A stretch of 64,000 bases of DNA. Origin: Cryptomeria japonica. Taxonomy: Eukaryota; Streptophyta; Pinopsida; Cupressales; Cupressaceae. Both the position numbers and the translations under genes were made by a program. The stretch is from NCBI RefSeq assembly GCF_030272615.1, contig NC_081414.1:769120153-769184152 (forward strand), given 5' to 3'. Within the stretch, counting starts at the first letter, position 1. The number at the start of each line of letters is the position of its first letter. Below the pieces are notes generated by a model. That model saw only the letters and a list, made by a program, of their open reading frames with translations, was not told the DNA's origin and searched no databases. Below, piece after piece: positions 1-11,536 of this stretch.

Positions 1-737
1 CTCGACACATGTTTTCGAAGATTGGTTGATGATGAGAACCTTTGAGACTTAATACTTAATGAGTTGCAAGACTATAAGAATGTCGAAGGGCTATTGTTTA
101 CTTCACCTAATTGCAGACGTAGGAGAGCCACTGTTTAGCCAAGTAAAAGAATTATGTGCTTAATTTTATTTTACCATTTATTTCACACTTTAAGTTTATT
201 AAAATCTTTACCAAGCTATAAATGGCATTTTTTATCCTTGCAAATTTGTGGTGGGAAGATTTTGGTGCCACAATGCATAATCTTCAAAAGCTTGCCATCT
301 ACATATTATTGTAACCTTGTAGTGCTTCTGGTTGTGAGCATAACTGGAGTGTTTTTGAGGCCATTCACACAAAAAAGGGCAATAGATTGACTTAACAATG
401 TTTGAATGACCTTGGGTATGTGCGATACAACATTTGATTGCATGAAAAGAAGGTGCAGGGGCAAGGTTCACATGAAGAACTTGACCTAGATGACATTGGT
501 CCATATTTAGCATAATGGATTGTTGTGCCTGATGATGTTGATGTGGATCCATTCCTTACTAATGATCAGCTAAGTGAGTGGGAGAGGGTAGGAGAGGAAT
601 GGGATGCAGAAATGGCAGCACGTGAGGAGGAGGAACACAAGGTTGGTCATGCAGTAGAGGCACTTGTTGAGGCACCTATCACTATGGATGAGGAACCTAT
701 TGAGGATGTTGCAACTACTTCAACACCACCCACCTAG
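1..737 (+). pseudogene. Decayed hAT transposase, C-terminal part (copy 1)
   Basis: Translating in shifting frames gives the usual plant hAT C-terminal dimerisation block: a DYKNVEGLLF segment near 80-110, then WWEDFGA, LQKLAIYIL, CSASGCEHNWSVFEAIHTKK and RLNDL-like text from about 245 to 420. Premature stops and frame changes interrupt it, for example a stop just before PCSASGC. An acidic tail follows from about 525 to 737 (DQLSEWERVGEEWDAEM) and ends at a stop. In this family the C-terminal block lets the transposase dimerise. The N-terminal zinc finger and catalytic core would lie left of the window edge. I call it a relic: it cannot make a functional protein. Family assignment rests on the C-S-A-S-G-C-E-x-N-W-S-V-F signature. 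Confidence 0.75.
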
Positions 738-777
738 CAGCAACAGTCTTTTTTGAGTTTTAGTCATAGATACAATT

Positions 778-943
778 GATGATTTCTCATTTTCATTGAT
801 ACCAAAACTTGAACTTAACATGTATTCAGAGTTTGTAGTTGTTTTGTGGTCTATGACTCTTGATGATTTCTCATTTTCATTGATACCAAAACTTGAACTT
901 AATATGTATTCAAAGTTTGTAGTTGTTTTGTGGTCTATTGACT
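778..943. repeat. Tandem duplication, two 83-bp units
   Basis: The stretch beginning GATGATTTCTCATTTTCATT at 778 recurs at 861 with a few substitutions. It lies just after the hAT relic stop codon and looks like a simple local duplication. Confidence 0.85.
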
Positions 944-1234
944 CTATGATACATTGATATGTTTTGAACTAAATTTTATTCAAATGTTGCACTTGTTTTT
1001 TGGTCTATGATTCTATGCCATGTTCTTAACTCAAACATTGATTATTCCATGGAAATGAGTATTTGTTCTATGAATTCGGTGTATATGTGTGTTTTTTAAG
1101 AAATTTTTGAATGTTCAATAACTTTGCTGATTTATTGCCGATTTTTCGCCAATTTTTTTGGTGAGTCTCGAGTTTTTTAAATTTTTGGGCCAACCGATCA
1201 TTGTCGAGTTTGAGTTTTTCAACTATGCTTTGAA

Positions 1235-1745
1235 CAACTCATTTCATATGGTAGCCTATGCTCTAAATCCCAAATGGTATGTAGCTCATGAAGGCTTTTC
1301 AAAAAATGTATGCCGATGAGGAGTCTTCCTTACTTTGCACACAATGGCTTACCTTTTTCAATCTTCATGGTCCAACCTTCAACAAACTATAAGCGAGGAC
1401 AAATAAAGATACATTAGCTCAGATTTACCATATTGAATGGTGAATGTGGAATGACAAGGATGCACCAAAGTTGAGGATATTTGCCACTCACCTCGTCTTG
1501 CAGGTTGCTTTTTCTTTTGCTACAAAGAGGAATTGGTCAACATATAGCTCCATCAAATCAATCAAAAAGAACAACCTTAACTTTAGATGATCAAAAAAGT
1601 TGGTGGTTGTACATAGTTCCTTATAGCTATAAGATTTACAAACCACTGAGTATCAACACACTCCAAACTCATGCTAGGATATTGATTTTGAAGGTGCTAT
1701 ATAGGGTGATGAGGAAGAGGCACAACAGGGACTAGTTAGGGTTCC
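1235..1745 (+). pseudogene. Decayed hAT transposase fragment (copy 2)
   Basis: A second, different hAT remnant. It starts with HMVAYALNPKWY near 1240, a block typical of the hAT catalytic domain. It continues with DAPKLRIFATHLVLQVAFSFATKRNWSTYSSI near 1460-1555, which matches the dimerisation region of the better preserved hAT ORF at 44568-44984. Several stops and frameshifts are present. A sequence ending GGGGAAGCATAGTG near 2180 could be the eroded terminal inverted repeat of this copy, but that is weak. It is not alignable in detail with copy 1, so these are two insertions rather than one gene. Confidence 0.65.
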
Positions 1746-3096
1746 ATTGCTTGAGGCAGCTGCTAATAGTGGCAATCATTCAAACTTTGGATTCTGATTT
1801 TGATGGCCTAACAAAGGTAGATGTTGATTAGGATAGCTATATATTTTCTATGTTTTTGTCATTTTATGGTTGAAACTTGCAGCCTTTGGGTACTTTGTTG
1901 TAATTATTATATAGCATATATGCACATTGACAATGAAAGGAAATAAATTTTGTTAATCCGTTTCTTTATTCTTATGCGATATCTCAATTCAAGTCGTTAT
2001 TTATCAAGGTTCTATAATGTCTAAGATTAATGCTTTGTCAATGTTATCATATGAATATTTTAAATTTCCTTATTTTTTTATAAGTCATCCCCTTCAAAAA
2101 GGCCCAAAAAATCCCATGCTTGAAACATGTTCCCTAATCCCTGCTATCCCCATCCTACACACTTGGGGAAGCATAGTGTAGTAACCACCCCTATTTTTAA
2201 ATTTTTTTTTCCAATATGAAGCATTAACACAAACATGCCAATTGATGATTCATTGCTGGTATAAGCATTGTTATTGATAATAGTGTTTTTAACAAACTGA
2301 TGATATTCCAAATATGCACTAATAAAGTCACTTTTCCCAAGCCTAAATACACGTACCCAATCACCCTACTCGAAACAAGATTATGAGATGGGATGATCAT
2401 GACAACCCTGGAAACCACTTTGCAAGCTAACTCAACTTGCATGTCTGATATAAATTAACTGAGTGCTGATACAGGTCTGATTTAACTAGGAATTACTGCT
2501 ACAGTTCTGAAATAATAGAGTATTCACTCAGAAATTTCATGTCTTCAAACCAACTCACCAATAAGCAATTTGGATCATCATCAACTGCATGCTCAACAAC
2601 TTGAAACACTCATAAAAGGCACTTGCAAGTCAGATCAGGGTCTGCAAAATCTGTAACAGTCAAATCAGCAAGGATATTTACCCAGCAATCTTTGAAACGC
2701 ACTTTTCAACACACCTCCAAAGGTCACAAATGGAACCAACACCAAGTAATGCACTCACAAGCACATCACACTCACTGGAAACATGAGATATCCAACTGGA
2801 AATGTGTATTAGACAAGTACAGGTCTGAAACACCCTATTTGCAATAGATACAATGGTTGTACAGTTGCTTAATGCATTCAAATGTCATCAAAAACCACTT
2901 TGGACTCATACTATTAGCTTCTTAACAACCCAGTACCACCAAACAGCAATAGAACTCCTAGCAACTTCACACCAATTCCCAGATTGGTGCAGCCTACAAG
3001 GTACAGCAGTACAGCTCCGCGAAAATCACTTCAAACCTCCAAAGTTCAATACCAAACTCACTAAAATGTCATTTCCAAGTCTAGGCACTACATAGT
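1746..3096. other. Unassigned AT-rich non-coding DNA
   Basis: I see no gene here. Short open frames lack recognisable domains. Segments around 2440-3060 carry scattered GTCTGA-type words, like those at 31890-32500 inside LTR E, so this may be part of another old LTR of that kind. No boundary or target duplication was found. Confidence 0.4.
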
Positions 3097-3833
3097 TGTT
3101 GATGTGTTTTTTAGACACCTCTAACACAAAAAAAAATACCAAAGTATTTTACCCTCTCTTGATCAAAATCACCTCAAATGCTAAATATGTGATCAACTAA
3201 GATGACTCCAAAGTTCCTAATATCAATTCTTGACGTGTGGGTAACTCAATGGCCAATGTGATTTTTCTGTTTGCACAAAAGGACTTACACAATTGTTTTG
3301 ATTCTCAAGCTTATCATGAATGGAGGTAGGTTTGCCAATGGTTTCAAATGATATAAGATTTTGCAAGATGAGCTCTTGATCTATCTCTAACAAAGATTTT
3401 AAAATAAAATGCATAAGGAAGGTTTAGAAGTTCTATTCTAATCCTATCTTAAACCTAGAATGCAAGAGATAGTGAATGACTCAATGAAATTCAACTAGGC
3501 TTATTCTTGTCATTCAATGAACAACTCAATACAAGATTAGTGCAATCTTCTAAGGTAATCAATTGATATTCAAATTCAGATTCATAACACCAACACCATC
3601 CATTTGATCAATATCAATGTGCAAATAGGAATTGAAGTTAAGCTCAAATTAGATTCCAGTTGACCACACAAGGCGACTTCACAATCAGCAAATAGCTAGA
3701 AGTATGGATAAAACGAATTTCATATGAATTCACTCAACAATGTCTTCCATTCAACTACAAATACTTAAAACAAATTCTAAACTAAATTTAGAGGTAAGAG
3801 AACCACACAATGCTTCAAAAACTCATTAAAATC
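3097..3833 (-). mobile_element. Giant gypsy LTR family, fragment M
   Basis: It begins TGTTGATGTG, the same terminus as LTR D at 52024. It shares with the other LTR copies the blocks AATAAAATACC-like (about 3130), GACTCCAAAGTTC (about 3205), TTAGTGCAATCTTCTAAGG (3538) and the segment around GACCACACAAGGCGACT (3662). In the other copies this is the R/U5 end, so the element reads leftward. The copy is cut at 3834 by a hAT element and its remainder is not found in the window. Confidence 0.7.
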
Positions 3834-4636
3834 CAGTGTTCCACGGGGATGCATCCCCCCCCTTTTTGGGCACGTCCCCTCGTCAGAAACGTCTTGGGGA
3901 CGGGAGGACGGGGACGCGACGTCCCCCACCGTCCCGCCACCGCCACCCAAGCGCCGCCGGGACGCGGAGACATCCCCGCGTCTCCCAGGGAGACGTGGAG
4001 ACGTCTCCCAAAGAGACATGGAGACGCCTCCACGTCTCCTTGGGAGACGTTTGGGCATCTCCCCGTCCTTCAAGAGACGTGCAGACGTCTCTCCAAGGAC
4101 GGGGAGACGCCCAAACGTCTTCTGTCGCCCCCACTTATATGCAATGTTTAAAATTAAAATTTTAAAAAAAGGTGAGTTTTTAAGTTTTTTGAGGGTTAAG
4201 GGGTAACTCTAATTGGACGTGGGCCAATAGAAAAATAACACCCAATGCCTTTAGAAAATAATAAAAGTATTTTTGGCCTCGCGGGGCACTGCCCCTCGAC
4301 CCCGCCCTGTATCGCGACAGGGAACGCGCAAGGGGCGCTGCCCCCAAACCCCCATTGAAAAATATAGGGGGAAACCGCGCCGATAGAAGTAGGGAAAATC
4401 TAACCTCCGAGTTTGATTAGGCTCCATATAACAACACAACTTAGAAATCTTGGTATTTAGATTTAGTATTTCAAATTTCCTATAGTCTCATTTGAAATGT
4501 AATTCTTACATTGTAATACTGTCATACAACTTTTCAAAATTAGTTTTTCAAGTACTATATGTATATGTACAAGTATATGAGCACCACCACCCCGCCACCC
4601 CCCTGCCGCCGTCCCCAAATTTAGGCCCTTGGTCCC
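3834..4636 (+). mobile_element. hAT element, left part (hAT1), cut by gypsy insertion
   Basis: It starts with the terminal inverted repeat CAGTGTTCCACGGGG and closely follows hAT2 (44252-45524): the CCCCCCCCTTTTTGGGC block, then a CpG-rich subterminal zone full of GAGACG/CGTCTC words, and later the CACCACCACCCCGCCACCCC and CCCCAAATTTAGGCCCTTGG blocks. It lacks the transposase piece that hAT2 retains. At 4637 the 3' end of the giant gypsy LTR begins, so the hAT right end lay on the far side of that insertion. That part is missing from the window (see the junction at 27228). Confidence 0.8.
3890..4125. repeat. Subterminal GAGACG/CGTCTC repeats of hAT1
   Basis: Many closely spaced copies of GAGACG and its complement CGTCTC, often arranged as imperfect palindromes such as GAGACGTGGAGACGTCTC. 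They sit in a strongly CpG-rich zone just inside the terminal repeat. In hAT elements such subterminal repeats usually bind transposase; that role is inferred here. Confidence 0.7.
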
Positions 4637-5494
4637 TGTTGACGTGTATTTTGTACACCATCATACACAGAATAAAATACCTAAAGGCATCTTATCCTCT
4701 CTTGAGAAAATAGTCTCTAACTGCTGAAGATTCCCGTAAAGGATCAGTTAGGTAGACTCCAAGGTTCTTTTAGTAGGGTCTCTACGTGTGGACAAGCTTC
4801 CAGCGGTATGATGTGATTTGCCGTTTCCTCCAAGGGGCCTTACGTATTCCGAAAGCTCAAGATTTTACTAAACTTAAGAAACTTTTCAAAAATAACAAAA
4901 AAGAGTAGGGTTTGAAAGAGGTCTAATCTAATCTAACCCTAAGGATGACTTAGTATGGACAAGACTTGGCAAGATTCAACCAACTTCAATTTTGCCATAA
5001 GATAACAACTCAATTGAAATTAGTGCGATCTTCTAAGGTAATAAAATGATATTCAATGCATCAAAGATCAAGGACACTACCACGAAGGTACATACCCAAG
5101 ATGCAATAATGATTGAAGATTAAGGGATTCAAAGTATTCTCCAGTCGACCACGCAAGGCATTCCTACAATCAGCAAGAAGCTAGTGGTTTGGATTACGAA
5201 TCCTACCAAAGATCAAGTCTCACACAATGTCCTTCAAACTAACAAGCTACTTTGATTGAGCACAATTCAAGTAAATCAAACAACCATGAAGATAACTCAA
5301 GAAATTTGCAACAAAACACCATAACTTCAATATTTCATTGATTTCCAAATCATCATGTACAACAATTGCTTGAATTCCTCTCTTCAAAACTCAATCTTGC
5401 TACAAAATAAAATTGCTTCTAGCTCTAATCTCTCTTACATCAACTATTGACTATTACACTATTAACTATTTTCAAATGAAATGAAAAATGGGGG

Positions 5495-5502
5495 TATAAA
5501 TA
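5495..5502 (-). promoter_or_regulatory. LTR TATA box (copy A)
   Basis: In element sense the sequence is GATGCTATTTATACCCCC. The same place in LTR C reads GATGCTATATATACCC, and in D and E TATATAAAG and TATATAAGG. The four-way positional conservation is the evidence. Transcription would start a few tens of bases downstream, giving an R/U5 of about 0.8 kb. Confidence 0.7.
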
Positions 5503-5566
5503 GCATCCCCAGTTACAATGAAAGGTCCGGATCGAAAGTAGATCAATGGTCAAGATCATGACACCT

Positions 5567-5584
5567 AAACCCTAATTAGGGTTT
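5567..5584. promoter_or_regulatory. Inverted telo-box palindrome (copy A)
   Basis: Perfect 18-bp palindrome AAACCCTAATTAGGGTTT, two head-to-head AAACCCTA telo-boxes, about 65 bp upstream of the LTR TATA box in element sense. It is conserved in copies B, C, D and E. Confidence 0.8.
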
Positions 5585-5686
5585 GTTACAAATGGCCTCC
5601 TTTTTACTGAACAATATTAAATGCATAGCCAAATATTAAATTTGGCACAAAAACCTAGGAGACATAAACCAATGAGAAATAAGATG

Positions 5687-8600
5687 TCATGTCATCTGTA
5701 ACAACCTTTCATCTAGAATCTTATTCCCTTTCCAATTCTCTTTCTTAGCATATGCAATGAATCTTGAAATGATTCCTTCGATTTCTGCAATTGGAATCTC
5801 GGGAAGATTCTTCACACTCTCTTCTAAGTGGATGACCTGATCGAATGCATCTAGAAGAGCTGCGTCCCAAGTAGATTCAAGTTCCTTTGTTCTTTCAATC
5901 AAGAGCATGGTGGCAAACATCTGATCATATTGCTCATCTGTAACATTTGCGTCCTTGCAAAAGATGATCTTGATTCTATCCTCTAGTTCCTGCATATCCA
6001 CATCTGTCTCGACCTCGATCCTTCTGTCAAGAATGGTACGAAGTACCTCAAATACTTTGTCCTGGATCGGATTGATCACCTCCTCAACTTGGCCACATCT
6101 AGTACTGATGTCTTCGAAGAAAACATTCTTCATATGGAGTAAGGTTGACCAATGAAACAAACTGTGAGGTTCTCCATCCAAGATCTTCTCTTGCGCTAAA
6201 ATCTTCCTTGATGTGTGTCTAATAACTTTCAAGACAGGAATGATAACGTCCTTGGTATGGGCGAATGCAGCTACTGTTATCATCAAATTGTGGATCATCT
6301 CAAGAACCTGGATAGCTTGATGAATAATCTTCATCATCCTTGTTACAAACTCTACAGCCACTGTATGAGATCTATCCATCCAATTACTTGTACGTTGGAC
6401 CATGTTCCTGAATCTTTCTGCTTCATTGATTGATTGAAGCGGCAATGCTTGCACTGGTGATCTAACTGGATCCTGACGTCCCAAAGGTTCATTGATGTGA
6501 CTGAAATATGTCCTCCATGCACCGACCTCTCTCTCAAGCTTTCTATTCTTCTCCATTTCTTCTCTAAGCTTGTCTTTCAATGCTTCAAATGAATCGGTGG
6601 CATCATCTAAAGTCTGCTCTGCTGTGGATGGTCCTAACTCAAAAGTCTGTATATCATATTCCTCTGCTAGGATCTCACCTTCATATTTGTCTGCTGCCGG
6701 TGTAGCTATCTGCAGTTTTCTGGATCCAGTCTCATCTCGAATCATCTTGGACATCTTGGTAGCCTTCTTCTTTTCTGTTACTTCATGTGAGCGTCCAACA
6801 AGGCTCTCTAAATCAATTGCATTGTCCTCGTCCTCTACTACGATCACCTTGGTTAATCTTTCCTTCAACCAATCTGGGATAATCGATCTAGTTTCTTGAA
6901 CTTGAATCTCTTTATGCACTATTTCTTCTTGTCTGGGAGGAGATGTTATTTCATTGTCTTCTTTGTCTTCATCTAACTCATAGTCTTGGAGAGATCCATC
7001 TGGTGAACCATGCTGTGCCTGTCTTTCCTCCTGCCTATCGTTCTGTACCATCGACTCCATGGATTCTTCAACTTGAATTGTTCTCTTCTCAGGTCTAGAA
7101 GAAGTACCGGATGATCGATCTCTGTTAGCCTCTTGTTTCTTCTTGGAAGACTCTCTCTTTCCTCTTCGAACCTCTTGAATGGAGATTGCCCTCACTGGCA
7201 CATCGAAGGTTACCTTCACCTGAATTCCTAGGATTAGGATTGCCTTCACTCACACTAGCTCCACCTTCGGCAGGTTTCTCTTCCAAAGTGAAAGACATAG
7301 ATATACCTTGTTCTCTCAACTTTTGATGCTGAATGTCAACCCATCTGCGAGTACAAGACAAGACTGGTGCCATCAAAGTATCTAAATCCATGACCTCGGG
7401 CTCATTCCAATCCAACCTTATTGATTTGCTTTCTCGATCATAGGAAGACTGGATATGTCTGCCACTGTCCTGAGCTTGGTCGGCCACTCTGTAAATCCTG
7501 CATTTCCTGATGAAATCCAAAGGCAATCTAGAATGCATTTTCCGTTTCACTTCAAGATCATCTAAGAGATTCATCATAAAATCTTCAATCTGGTACTCAT
7601 GTCTAAACTTCCTGCCGACTGTCTCCTCTAAATGTCCATGTGGATCAAAGCTTTCTCTCAAAGCAAAAGATGAAAAAGAATACAAGGTTAACTCCTTCTC
7701 TGCGTCATCCATAGCTAAAGCATTAGGACATACCTCAACTGAATTACCCAAAATGATAGGTACTGGAACTCCATTCTGATGTCTGTGTCTGAATGCCTTC
7801 ACATATGCTGCCAACTGTCTTGTTACTTCAAGTAACACAATTCTGTCTGTCGGATATCTCGGCAACATGTATGGAGGTAAAGGACATCCATGCACTCTAA
7901 TATAAGTGAACTTGGGAAACTGAATCAACCAAGCACCGTACCTCTTTATGAATTCCTGGGCATCCTGAGATAATCTGTTGTGAATTCCACCTTGCAACGT
8001 CCTGGTGATGTTCATCGTGAAAGTATCGTTAACCAACTTATAGTTGCTCCCTGGCGGATGATGCAAGTAGGCATAGGAATCACAAGCTCTGACCTTGCCG
8101 GGTCCTCTTCCAATCACTCCTCTGTGAGGTAGTCCTGCGTATTCAACACTCCTGATCAAGGCATAGATGACATATGAACTCATGTGGAAGGACTTAGTAG
8201 CCTTGAGTCTCCTCAACTGTACGTCCAAGCAATGGCTAATCATCCTAGCCCAATGTATCGTACCTTTCCCTTGAACAATCACCTGGATGAAGTAAAACAT
8301 CCACTTCTCAAAATAGAAGGCATGAGGGGCTCCTGTAACTCGGTTGAGCATGGTAATTAAATCTCTGTACTCCTCCTGGAAATCAATCCTGTGTGGTGTG
8401 TTCGGGACCTTGCTCAGACGGGGACGGCTTTTGAGTAGCCAGTTCTTATTGATAATGCTTAGACAAGCATCTGGATCATCTTCGTACATTGATCTGGCTC
8501 CTTCTATGCTCTTGTATATCATGTCCCTGTGCTCTGGAAGATGGAAAGCTTCACTTATAGCTTCCTCTGAAAGGTACGCCAAAGTGTTTCCCTCTTTGGA

Positions 8601-8903
8601 CACGATCGTCCTGGACTGTGGATCGTAGTGACGAGCACACTCGATCATGAACTAGTGGCACTGAACAGCTGGAGGAAAACCGGCCGCCTTAATGATACCA
8701 CTCTCGATTATTCTCCGGGCGACAGGTGATGGCTTGCCAATGTAAGGGACCTCTCGAAACTTCTTCGTGCTGAAGTTCCCCAAGTTGGTATCTCCAATGT
8801 TGTTCCACTTCGACACGATCTTGGTCTCCACTTCTTCGGTCTTCTGATCTTCTTTCATGAGAGCTGAGCGACTGGTGGATGCTCCCGCCTTCGGGGTCGC
8901 CAT
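5687..8903 (-). pseudogene. U3-encoded protein, copy A (unknown family, broken)
   Basis: It starts at ATG 8903 (MATPKAGAS). An in-frame TAG at about 8653 separates KAAGFPPAVQCH from FMIECARHYD; copy C has a sense codon there (HELMIECARHYD). The next frame runs 8648-7125 (507 residues), and a frameshift near 7150 moves to the 520-residue frame ending at 5687. The unbroken ancestor would be about 1,070 residues. Conserved blocks are KFREVPYIGKPSPV, FYFEKWMF, SSYVIYALIRS, LPRYPTDRIVLLEVTRQL and SCTRRWVD. The middle is highly charged (ESSKKKQEANRDR, then acidic), and the C-terminal third looks helical and possibly coiled-coil (EEMEKNRKLEREV). I recognise no catalytic or nucleic-acid domain and no signal peptide. 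It lies wholly in U3, reads in the gag-pol direction, and has its own TATA box at 9419-9427. Function unknown. Confidence 0.75.
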
Positions 8904-8905
8904 AC

Positions 8906-9108
8906 CTACACAACATTTCATAATGAGAAGCTAGATTTTGCAATAAATAACATAGATTAGAGGATAAATTTTAGGAAACTTCATGATAAGTCTTTGAGTT
9001 ATCATTTCCTAAAATAAAACGATTGAGCTAGGAATTCAAAATTCAAAATAACTCAAAATTTAAAATATGACGATGAATAAATAAAACAATAAAATCAAAT
9101 CGCCATAC
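8906..9108 (-). other. Possible 5' intron of the U3 gene (copy A)
   Basis: In sense orientation there is a donor GAG|GTATGGCG at 9108 and an acceptor TTGTGTAG|GTATGGCG at 8906, two bases before the ATG at 8903. The 203-bp interval is T-rich, as plant introns are. Copy B is the same. Copy C keeps the acceptor (TTGTGTAG|GTG) but its donor reads GAGATATGG, so splicing there is doubtful. No transcript evidence is available. Confidence 0.35.
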
Positions 9109-9418
9109 CTCAATAGAGAGCTAACTCTAGAATGCAAAAAGAACAAAATTCGCCTAGGCAAAATTGAGGTGTAGATGATCTTCAACGTGATCTCCTCAAG
9201 AAATCAATTTCGCCACCTTTGTCCTTGACGTGATCTTCAAATCTTGGCAAATTTGCTCAATATAGATCTTCAAATATCGCACCACCTTGGAAGTATTAGC
9301 GCCACCTTTGGATGATATTCGCACTTCTTCAAACACAATTTCGCACCACCTTTGATTGGGATGAAGGCTCGCACTTGAATGATAAAATAATGATGTAAAA
9401 ATGATAGTTTTCACTCTC

Positions 9419-9427
9419 CTTTTATAG
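9419..9427 (-). promoter_or_regulatory. TATA box of the U3 gene (copy A)
   Basis: The sense sequence is GAGCGCTATAAAAGGAGAG, a canonical TATAAAAG about 520 bp upstream of the U3 ORF start. Copy C has GAGCGCTCTATATATTGG at the matching place (36877-36892). This suggests the U3 ORF has its own promoter, separate from the LTR promoter further downstream. Confidence 0.55.
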
Positions 9428-9760
9428 CGCTCACCTCACCATTCACCCCCAAGGCCGACTTGGTAAAAAATAAGGCAATTTTAAACGATTTTTTAATAAA
9501 ATAACAAGGCCGACCTTTAAAATACCAAGCGCTCCAATCGATTTTTTTTTATTAATTAATTAATTAATTATTAAATGCCTTTGATTTTTAATTAATAAAT
9601 TTCGATTTTTAAACAAGGGAAAATAATTAATAAATGCCAAACGCAATTTTTTAAATGCTAATTTAATAGGATTTTCAAAACTCATCGATCTTAGCATTTA
9701 AGGTAAATTTAAAATGTTCATTTGAGCGCCAAATTTTGAAAATGGAGTAGACGTACCTCA

Positions 9761-11536
9761 TCGCCCTGGTCCCTTGGAGAGGGACAGGAGCGATTCACCA
9801 TTTTTGTCATGATTTCTTGTAACTTCCACGTTCAACTTCTTCATTTCCACGTTCAAATCACCCATTTTGTCGGGTCCTTCAAGTTAGATCGCCTTGCACG
9901 TGCGCATAAGTGGCTTTGGATGTATCATCGCCCTTGTCCCTTGGAGAGGGACAGGAGCGATCCTAAGGTTTTTGCTTGAAATTCTCCATCTTGATATGAA
10001 CTTTTCCTTGTATCATCTTCCAAATGCCATTTAAAACCTTGTGCGTCTTTATCTTAACGTGATTTTCAAAGGATATCATGTGTTTTGGCTAACATCGCCC
10101 TAGTCCCTTGGAGAGGGACAGGAGCGATCTCCATGTCCTGGCTTAAATTCGTAAACATCTAACCTTTGTTCATCGTTTATTGCCTTCCAAATAGCGTCTT
10201 TTACCTTGTCCATCCTCGCCTTGCCTTGACTTTGAAGGAGTATGAGTGTTTTTGATGAAATCGCTTTGGTCCTTGTCTAAAGGACAGGAGCGATATGAGC
10301 TTTTTAGCTTGTTTGACAACATTTGGACGTTCCAAACTTTGATATATCACCTTCAAAAGACGCCTTGAACCTTGTATGACCTTGTGAAGCCTTGTCTTAA
10401 CGTCATTTTTGCATAAATTGATCAATATACCCAATATCGCTCTGGTCCCTTCCTGAGGGACAGGAGCGAAGTTCAACATTGTGAGCTTGTTCTTGTTTTC
10501 TTCAACTTGCAATTATCTTCAATGTGTGAAATGACGTCCCTTCGATTCTCTGGGTAGCTTAACACTTGCTTGTTTTTTGAAATTCATGCCTTTATGGAAA
10601 TATCGCTCTGGTCCCTTCCTGAGGGACAGGAGCGAACTGGGTCTTAGAGTGCAAATTCCTTCAATGTGATGACCTTGGTAACTTGTGCTTGATTGAAATG
10701 CCTTGAAACGTCCTTGCCTCCTTGTTCCCCATCTTGGAAGGTCTTGATCTTGGAGGAACGGTTTTAAACTTGAATAAGAAGTAATATCACCATCATATCG
10801 CCCTGGTCCCTTGGAGAGGGACAGGAGCGATTCTAGCTCTTGTGGTCTTCATTTCACTTTATCACCTTCAAAGTTATATTCAACGGGTTCGTAATGCGCC
10901 CTTCCATTCATCCATGCCTTGGGATCGATTGAAACTGGACAAGAAAATCATGCATAACAAAAATCGCTCTGGTCCCTTCCTGAGGGACAGGAGCGAACTA
11001 GGCATTTTGGGTCCTTGCTGACGTTTCAAAATCTTCAATTTGTCTTCAATGAGTTCATTTCATCGTCTTCCTTGCCATCAAACACAAACTTGCCTTGATC
11101 TTTGCCTGAATTTTGTCCTATGAAGAATATCGCTCTGGTCCCTTGGAGAGGGACGGGAGCTATAATGTACTTCGCCCTGGTCCCTTCCTGAGGGACAGGA
11201 GCGATTTTAGCATTCTGGGTCATTTTCCTTCATATTTGCACTTCAAATTATATTCATCTGATAAAACATCTTCCCTTGGACCTCTTCGAATTGTCAAGTC
11301 ATCAAAATCTTGCAAGGACAAAGCAAAATTTGATTTGTAGCTTCGGTCCTTCACTGAGGGACAGGAGCGATTATGCTCCTGGAGGCATTTCTGTGTTCAT
11401 GAAAATCTTCAATTTATATTCAATGGAAAGATCTCGCCTTTCGCCATCACTTACAATTCGAAATTCATCTTGACTCTGCAGGAATAGTAAGATATTTGAA
11501 AACGAGCTCCCATCCTTCACTGAGGGACAGGAGCGA
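9761..11536 (-). repeat. Periodic hairpin array, copy A (12 units)
   Basis: A 33-bp unit recurs at 9761, 9928, 10095, 10261, 10437, 10603, 10798, 10964, 11130, 11172, 11338 and 11504. Steps are mostly 166-167 bp, with exceptions of 176, 195 and 42. In element sense it reads TCGCTCCTG, then TCCC, a short loop, GGGA, then CCAGGGCGA, so the arms pair into a hairpin. The last two units in plus order (11338, 11504) have a degraded outer arm. The DNA between units is diverged. This is not a CRISPR: the spacers are about 133 bp and the context is a eukaryotic retrotransposon. Confidence 0.85.

Noticed and set aside
3777-4206. Several overlapping open frames on both strands around 3777-4206
   Set aside because: All are produced by the repetitive CpG-rich hAT end; the repeated Gly/Arg/Thr/Ser text has no domain and mirrors the DNA repeat.
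6570-6899. Plus-strand frame of 109 residues, repeated at 22094
   Set aside because: It is the exact antisense shadow of the U3 protein gene.
9541-9590. ATTAATTAATTAATTA run as a possible regulatory site
   Set aside because: Simple A/T-rich repeat with no positional conservation outside the A/B pair.
11113-11473. Short frames repeating GPFLRDRSD-like text
   Set aside because: They are translations of the hairpin unit, not genes. The same occurs in LTR D as FALDPLEGSGAKF.
9761-11536. Array of regular repeats resembling a CRISPR
   Set aside because: Spacers are about 133 bp, repeats are imperfect dyads, no cas genes are present, and the array lies in a eukaryotic retrotransposon LTR.
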